NCBI GenBank assembly: GCA_005793785.1
Contig: SXPW01000117.1
Span: 1 to 16,972 of the forward strand
DNA from: Actinomycetota bacterium
GTDB lineage: Bacteria; Actinomycetota; Acidimicrobiia; Acidimicrobiales; Ilumatobacteraceae
Length of the DNA: 16,972 bases
Reading direction: 5' to 3'
The notes under the pieces: model-generated
The model's database searches: none
What the model saw: the letters and a program-made list of their open reading frames with translations, nothing else
What the model was told of the DNA's origin: nothing
Made by a program: the position numbers and the translations under genes
Part shown: piece after piece, positions 13,931 to 16,972 of the stretch
How the letters are laid out: the number at the start of each line of letters is the position of its first letter
Position numbering within the stretch: the first letter of the stretch is position 1

Positions 13931-14560
13931 TCACAACACCGCGGAGAGTTCTTCCGCCAGACCCTTCGGGAGTCGTGTCGCGAGCAAGCCCGCATCCACA
14001 CATCGGGCGGTGGCATCGCTGACGGTGATCTCCGCAACCACCGGTGCACCAACCACCGATTGCACGTCCCGTGTCGTGAGTGCGCGGCCCTCCTCACGCA
14101 GGAGTACGACTCCGCCGGGCCGTCTGGAAAGTCGTGCCGCGCGACGGAGCGCCAGATAACACGCTCGAGTGACCAGCCAATCCGCCCGCAGGATGTCACG
14201 CAACGAGTCGGGGGGACGGGTCGAACCGAAGTCGATCACCGTGTGGTTGTCGGTAACGGCTGCGGCCAAGTCGAGGAGCGATGCTTCGTCGAACATGGCG
14301 GGTGAGCCGGCAGGAATCAGGTGGAGTCGTGAGGTGGCCGTCACGCGCAGGCTGCTCAGATCCTGTGACACACGTACCGGATCCGCCAACCAGTCGCGAA
14401 CGCCGCGTCCTGTCGGCTCGGCCATGCCGAGCACGGCGGATACGTCACCGTTCAAATCGATGATGGTCGCTGAACCGTGCCGCTCGGAGAGCGCGAGTGC
14501 GAGCGAACATGCGAACACGGTGGTACCGCTCCCACCCTTGACCGACCAACACGCGTACAT
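13931..14560 (-). CDS. TadZ/CpaE-like P-loop ATPase
   Basis: The 209-residue protein begins MYACWSVKGGSGTTVFACSL, a MinD/ParA-like deviant Walker A in which the signature Lys (K8) is kept but the usual P-loop Lys is Thr (T13). DLNGDVSAVLG follows, then a Walker-B-like VIDFGSTRPP. It has no N-terminal receiver-like domain, so it is shorter than typical CpaE. In Tad systems TadZ/CpaE places the pilus machine at a pole; ATP binding varies between members. Position at the head of the tad genes supports that role; a plain MinD-like ATPase is the alternative. ATG 14560 is preferred over ATG 14590: GGAGG (14570-14574) lies 9 nt before it, and 14590 falls inside an 18-bp palindrome. Confidence 0.82.
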   Translation of the reverse strand: MYACWSVKGGSGTTVFACSLALALSERHGSATIIDLNGDVSAVLGMAEPTGRGVRDWLADPVRVSQDLSSLRVTATSRLHLIPAGSPAMFDEASLLDLAAAVTDNHTVIDFGSTRPPDSLRDILRADWLVTRACYLALRRAARLSRRPGGVVLLREEGRALTTRDVQSVVGAPVVAEITVSDATARCVDAGLLATRLPKGLAEELSAVL

Positions 14561-14569
14561 TCCGCCCGC

Positions 14570-14574
14570 CCTCC
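14570..14574 (-). promoter_or_regulatory. Shine-Dalgarno at the head of the tad cluster
   Basis: A full GGAGG on the minus strand lies 9 nt before ATG 14560 and decides that start over the in-frame ATG 14590. It directly touches the 18-bp palindrome upstream. Confidence 0.7.
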
Positions 14575-14592
14575 GGATGGAAGTTTCCATCC
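14575..14592. promoter_or_regulatory. 18-bp palindrome, candidate operator upstream of the tad cluster
   Basis: GGATGGAA and its complement TTCCATCC are perfect 8-bp arms around a 2-bp centre, in the 75-bp gap between psuG and the first tad gene and next to its ribosome binding site. The tiny centre fits a dimeric repressor site better than a terminator. As RNA it could form a 7-bp hairpin with a 4-nt loop beside the ribosome binding site. Confidence 0.5.
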
Positions 14593-14635
14593 GACGAGGT
14601 GTGTGCCGTTCCCCTCGGAATCGGGAAGGAAATGT

Positions 14636-15541
14636 CTAGGAGCGAACTCCTGCGAGACCGACTGCCAGGTCCGCGGCGAGGCGCGCGTTGTTTTCGGCGA
14701 GGGCCAGATTGGCGCGCACAGCCTGCCCTGATGTGTCACTGGCGATTTCTGTCAGCACGATCGGCGTGACGCTCGGCCCGCTCGCACCGCGGTTGGTTGC
14801 GGTCCGCAGCGCCCGGTCGATCGCCGCATTCATGACATCAGCATCCAGTGCCGCGTCGGCGGGAATCGGGTTGCAAACGAGCATGCCGCCGCCAATTCGT
14901 AGTCGGGCAGCCGCGACTCGGACGAGAACACGGAGTTCGTCGACGCGATGATTGAGCGAGATTCCACTCGTGCGCACGGTGAACGCGGGAAACTCGTCGC
15001 AGCGGAACCCGACGACCGGCACACCGAGCGTTTCGAGCATCTCCACGGTGCGTGGAAGGTCAAGGAATGATTTTGCACCCGCCGACACCGTCACCACGGG
15101 GTGTCGAGCGAGGGCGGGAAGGTCAGCGCTGACATCACCATGGTGCTCCGCACCGCGATGAACTCCGCCGATCCCGCCGGTGGCAAAGACGTGGATGCCC
15201 GCACGAGCAGCCAGAGCCAACGATGCGGATACCGTCGTCGCGCCGAAATCCCAGGCTTCGCCGAGCGCAATGGCGAGGTCACGTTCGGCTACCTTGCGCG
15301 CCGCGCCGAGGATTCGCTCCTGCTCGGATTCGGCGATGCCCACTCGTGCTGTGCCGTCGAGCACCGCAGTGAGCGCGGGGACTGCGCCGGTCGCACGAAT
15401 CACACCCAGGCAGCGCACGAGCGCTTCGCCGTTGGCCGGTGACGGGAGTCCGAGGTTGGAAAAAATCGTCGATTCGAGGGCAACGATGGGACGACGCTCA
15501 GTGAGTGCATCGGCAACCTCTGGGGATATCCGAACGTCCAT
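14636..15541 (-). CDS. psuG: pseudouridine-5'-phosphate glycosidase
   Basis: The enzyme splits pseudouridine 5'-phosphate into uracil and ribose 5-phosphate, breaking a C-C glycosidic bond; the metal-dependent reaction uses a lysine Schiff base. The 301-residue length is normal. Visible family motifs are VALESTIFSNLGLP (20-33, E23), ARKVAERDL (81-89, K83), TTVSAS (102-107), FATGGIGGVHRGA (119-131), HHGDVSADL (133-141, metal-site D136) and SAGAKSFLDL (153-162, K157 the likely Schiff-base lysine). The start is ATG 15541, whose A is the last base of the kinase stop codon (TGATG), with GGAGGA at 15545-15550; an upstream start at 15610 would add 23 residues unlike the family. Strict coupling to the kinase gene fits the two-step pathway. 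Confidence 0.95.
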   Translation of the reverse strand: MDVRISPEVADALTERRPIVALESTIFSNLGLPSPANGEALVRCLGVIRATGAVPALTAVLDGTARVGIAESEQERILGAARKVAERDLAIALGEAWDFGATTVSASLALAARAGIHVFATGGIGGVHRGAEHHGDVSADLPALARHPVVTVSAGAKSFLDLPRTVEMLETLGVPVVGFRCDEFPAFTVRTSGISLNHRVDELRVLVRVAAARLRIGGGMLVCNPIPADAALDADVMNAAIDRALRTATNRGASGPSVTPIVLTEIASDTSGQAVRANLALAENNARLAADLAVGLAGVRS

Positions 15542-16398
15542 CAATCCTCCAGCGTTGCACCTGCGCGAACAACCACGCGGGCAGCCACGTCGTGTCCCGC
15601 CGTCACGCACGACTCGATGGTTCGTCCACGAGCCATCTCACCGAGGAATCCGGCGGCGAAAGCATCGCCTGCGCCGGTGCCGTCAACGACCGTGTCGACG
15701 GTCTGAAGGGCATACGACTGCTCCGGGTGATTCTCCCCGAAGACGATCACCGGGTGCGCGCCGTTCTTCACCACGACGATGCGTGATTCGAATAGTTGGG
15801 TCGGGTTGAGACCGATGGCGTCGGCTTCCATGCGCGTGCACAGCAGGACGTCGGGGCGGAGGCTGCCGAGCAGATCCGTGACGACCCCAATCCCGAGATC
15901 CGAGATGACCGTCACCGAGGAGAGGTCCACCGAGACGCGAATGTTTCGCCGTCTGGCATCGCGAACCATCTCGCGCGTCGTGGAGGCGAGAGGTTCATGG
16001 GAAAACGAGTAGAGCGGGAGGTGCAGCGTGTCCACGTCGTCGAGCCACGTTGAGTCGAACGTCGACAGGTTCGTTGCGTCACCGCGGTCGGTCAGCATCG
16101 TTCGAACTCCATCGGTCGTCGCCAGTACCACGATGCTTCCCGTTCGGCCACGGCGTTCGCCCCGCACGTCTACCGAACGTGCGGTGAGTTGACCAATGAG
16201 CGAATCGCCGAGCGGATCCGCGCCGACACAACCGACGAATCGCGCCCGCCCGTACAATTTCGCGGCGAAGTAGGCGACGTTTGCGGCGCTGCCGCCACGG
16301 CGACGCGCGATGGTCGCCGGAGTATCGCTATCGGATTGGATCTCGTCGTGCAATTGAACGACGACATCCTCGATGAGATCGCCAACCGCGCACAGCAC
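15541..16398 (-). CDS. psuK: PfkB-family sugar kinase, probable pseudouridine kinase
   Basis: The 285-residue protein is a ribokinase-like kinase. It shows the first PfkB signature RRRGGSAANVAYFAAKL (32-48), FVGCVGADPLGD (54-65) and the second signature VVDGTGAGDAFAAGFL (237-252), with D245 as catalytic base. Members phosphorylate sugars or nucleosides. Pseudouridine is assigned as substrate because the next gene, coupled by a TGATG overlap, is the glycosidase that uses the product; the sequence alone would also allow ribokinase-like activities. The start is GTG 16398, 13 bp after the sigma-factor stop in the same direction, with no terminator between, so it may be read through from the sigma gene. 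Confidence 0.88.
   Translation of the reverse strand: MLCAVGDLIEDVVVQLHDEIQSDSDTPATIARRRGGSAANVAYFAAKLYGRARFVGCVGADPLGDSLIGQLTARSVDVRGERRGRTGSIVVLATTDGVRTMLTDRGDATNLSTFDSTWLDDVDTLHLPLYSFSHEPLASTTREMVRDARRRNIRVSVDLSSVTVISDLGIGVVTDLLGSLRPDVLLCTRMEADAIGLNPTQLFESRIVVVKNGAHPVIVFGENHPEQSYALQTVDTVVDGTGAGDAFAAGFLGEMARGRTIESCVTAGHDVAARVVVRAGATLED
15545..15550 (-). promoter_or_regulatory. Shine-Dalgarno of psuG
   Basis: GGAGGA on the minus strand lies inside the end of the kinase gene, 3 nt before ATG 15541, and supports that start over the in-frame codon at 15610. The spacing is short, consistent with re-initiation at the TGATG overlap. Confidence 0.6.
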
Positions 16399-16411
16399 GG
16401 TGCAACCGAAA

Positions 16412-16972
16412 CTAGACCGAGAGCAGGTCGCGGGCGCCGGTGTCGCTCGAAGGGTGACGCAACTTGCTCATCGCGCGTGCCTCGATCTGACGGATGCGCT
16501 CACGAGTGAGATTGAAGGCCTCGCCAACTTCCTCGAGGGTTCGAGGCTCGCCGCGGTCGAGACCGAATCGCAACGCCAGGATCTCCCGTTCGCGCGGGTC
16601 GAGTGGTGCGAGCAAGCGGTTGATCTCCTCCGGCAACATCGCCGTTGCGGCGACCTCGAATGGAGACTCGACGGAGCGATCCTCCACCACGTCGCCGAGT
16701 TCGGCGTCGCCATCCTCACGCAAGGGCTCACTGAGCGAGAGCGGTTCGTTGGCGAAACGTAACGCCTCGGTGACTTTGTCCTCGGGCATCTCCACTTCGG
16801 CCGCCAGTTCGGCGAGCGTCGCTGGACGACCGAATTTCAACTCCAGGCGGGAGCGCGCCTTTTGCAGGCGGGCCAGTGTGTCGCCGGCATGGACTGGAAG
16901 GCGGATGGTGCGACCGGTATTGGCGATGCCGCGGGTGATTGCCTGTCGAATCCACCAGGTCGCGTAGGTGGA
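16412..16972 (-). CDS. RpoD-family sigma-70 factor (5' end outside window)
   Basis: The visible C-terminal 186 residues come from a group 1 or group 2 sigma factor. The frame is open at the window edge, beginning STYATWWIRQAITR, which is region 2.4 that reads the -10 element. Region 3 follows (RTIRLPVHAGDTLARLQKARS; FGRPATLAELAAEVEM), then region 4 with PLDPREREILALRFGL, the helix-turn-helix TLEEVGEAFNLTRERIRQIEARAMSKL and the -35-reading end SKLRHPS. Region 3 is somewhat divergent, with RLPVHAGD where primary factors usually have R[IL]PVHM, so a group 2 paralogue is possible. Without region 1 the primary factor (SigA/HrdB) cannot be told from a paralogue. The stop lies 13 bp before the psuK start. 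Confidence 0.93.
   Translation of the reverse strand, partial: STYATWWIRQAITRGIANTGRTIRLPVHAGDTLARLQKARSRLELKFGRPATLAELAAEVEMPEDKVTEALRFANEPLSLSEPLREDGDAELGDVVEDRSVESPFEVAATAMLPEEINRLLAPLDPREREILALRFGLDRGEPRTLEEVGEAFNLTRERIRQIEARAMSKLRHPSSDTGARDLLSV

Noticed and set aside
13921..14199. 93-residue N-terminal extension of the TadA frame
   Set aside because: It overlaps the TadZ gene by about 90 codons, is Arg/Cys-rich and does not resemble CpaF; GTG 13920 just after the TadZ stop is the better start.
14593..14632. TTCCC ... GGGAA inverted repeat after psuG as a terminator
   Set aside because: The stem is only about 5 bp and has no T-run in either direction.
1..16972. Mobile elements, tRNA, rRNA or horizontally acquired island
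   Set aside because: I found no transposase, integrase, terminal repeats, tRNA-like cloverleaf or clear shift in base use; the gene content is mostly housekeeping.

Overview
The window is GC-rich and densely coded, with very short intergenic gaps, many GTG and TTG starts, and almost every gene boundary overlapping or spaced by a few bases. The gene order topA-tmk-holB, a topoisomerase I with no zinc fingers but a lysine/alanine/proline-rich tail, and an actinobacterial-style sigma factor point to an actinobacterium. My guess is the Acidimicrobiia (Ilumatobacter-like aquatic lineages), but the class is inference, not something the sequence proves. I see no tRNA, rRNA, insertion sequence, prophage or CRISPR array.

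Layout from left to right. (1) 1-5774, minus strand: topA, tmk, holB, a family 2 glycosyltransferase and a polytopic GT-C-like membrane protein that runs off the left edge. They are joined by a 4-bp overlap, a 1-nt gap and a 19-bp overlap, so a DNA topology/replication operon carries two envelope-glycan genes at its end. (2) 5861-6877, plus strand: rsgA, the ribosome small-subunit assembly GTPase, divergent from topA. (3) 6862-8888, minus strand: an OmpR-type response regulator followed by its HAMP histidine kinase. (4) 9061-9765, plus strand: a secreted protein with two copies of a helical repeat, divergent from the regulator. The 172-bp gap between regulator and secreted protein holds four CTTACC-type boxes with 11/21/11-bp spacing that end exactly at the -35 position of the secreted-protein promoter. 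Regions 3 and 4 look like one self-contained envelope-sensing module. A strong hairpin terminator closes the secreted-protein gene and lies inside the antisense photolyase reading frame. (5) 9737-14560, minus strand: a compact Tad/Flp pilus cluster (TadZ/CpaE-like, TadA/CpaF ATPase, a TadB-TadC fusion, a Flp-type pilin, TadE) followed after 10 bp by an iron-sulfur (6-4) photolyase/cryptochrome. (6) 14636-16972, minus strand: a primary-type sigma-70 factor (5' end outside the window), a PfkB kinase that is probably pseudouridine kinase, and pseudouridine-5'-phosphate glycosidase.

How the parts work together: kinase and glycosidase make a complete two-step pseudouridine degradation route, placed behind a sigma factor. 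The Tad genes give a secretion motor, platform and pilin but no prepilin peptidase, secretin or TadG here, so those must lie elsewhere if the pilus is functional. The most system-like novelty is the response regulator/kinase/duplicated secreted protein module with its phased operator. The most unusual proteins are the TadBC fusion and a holB product that lacks the usual zinc cysteines.
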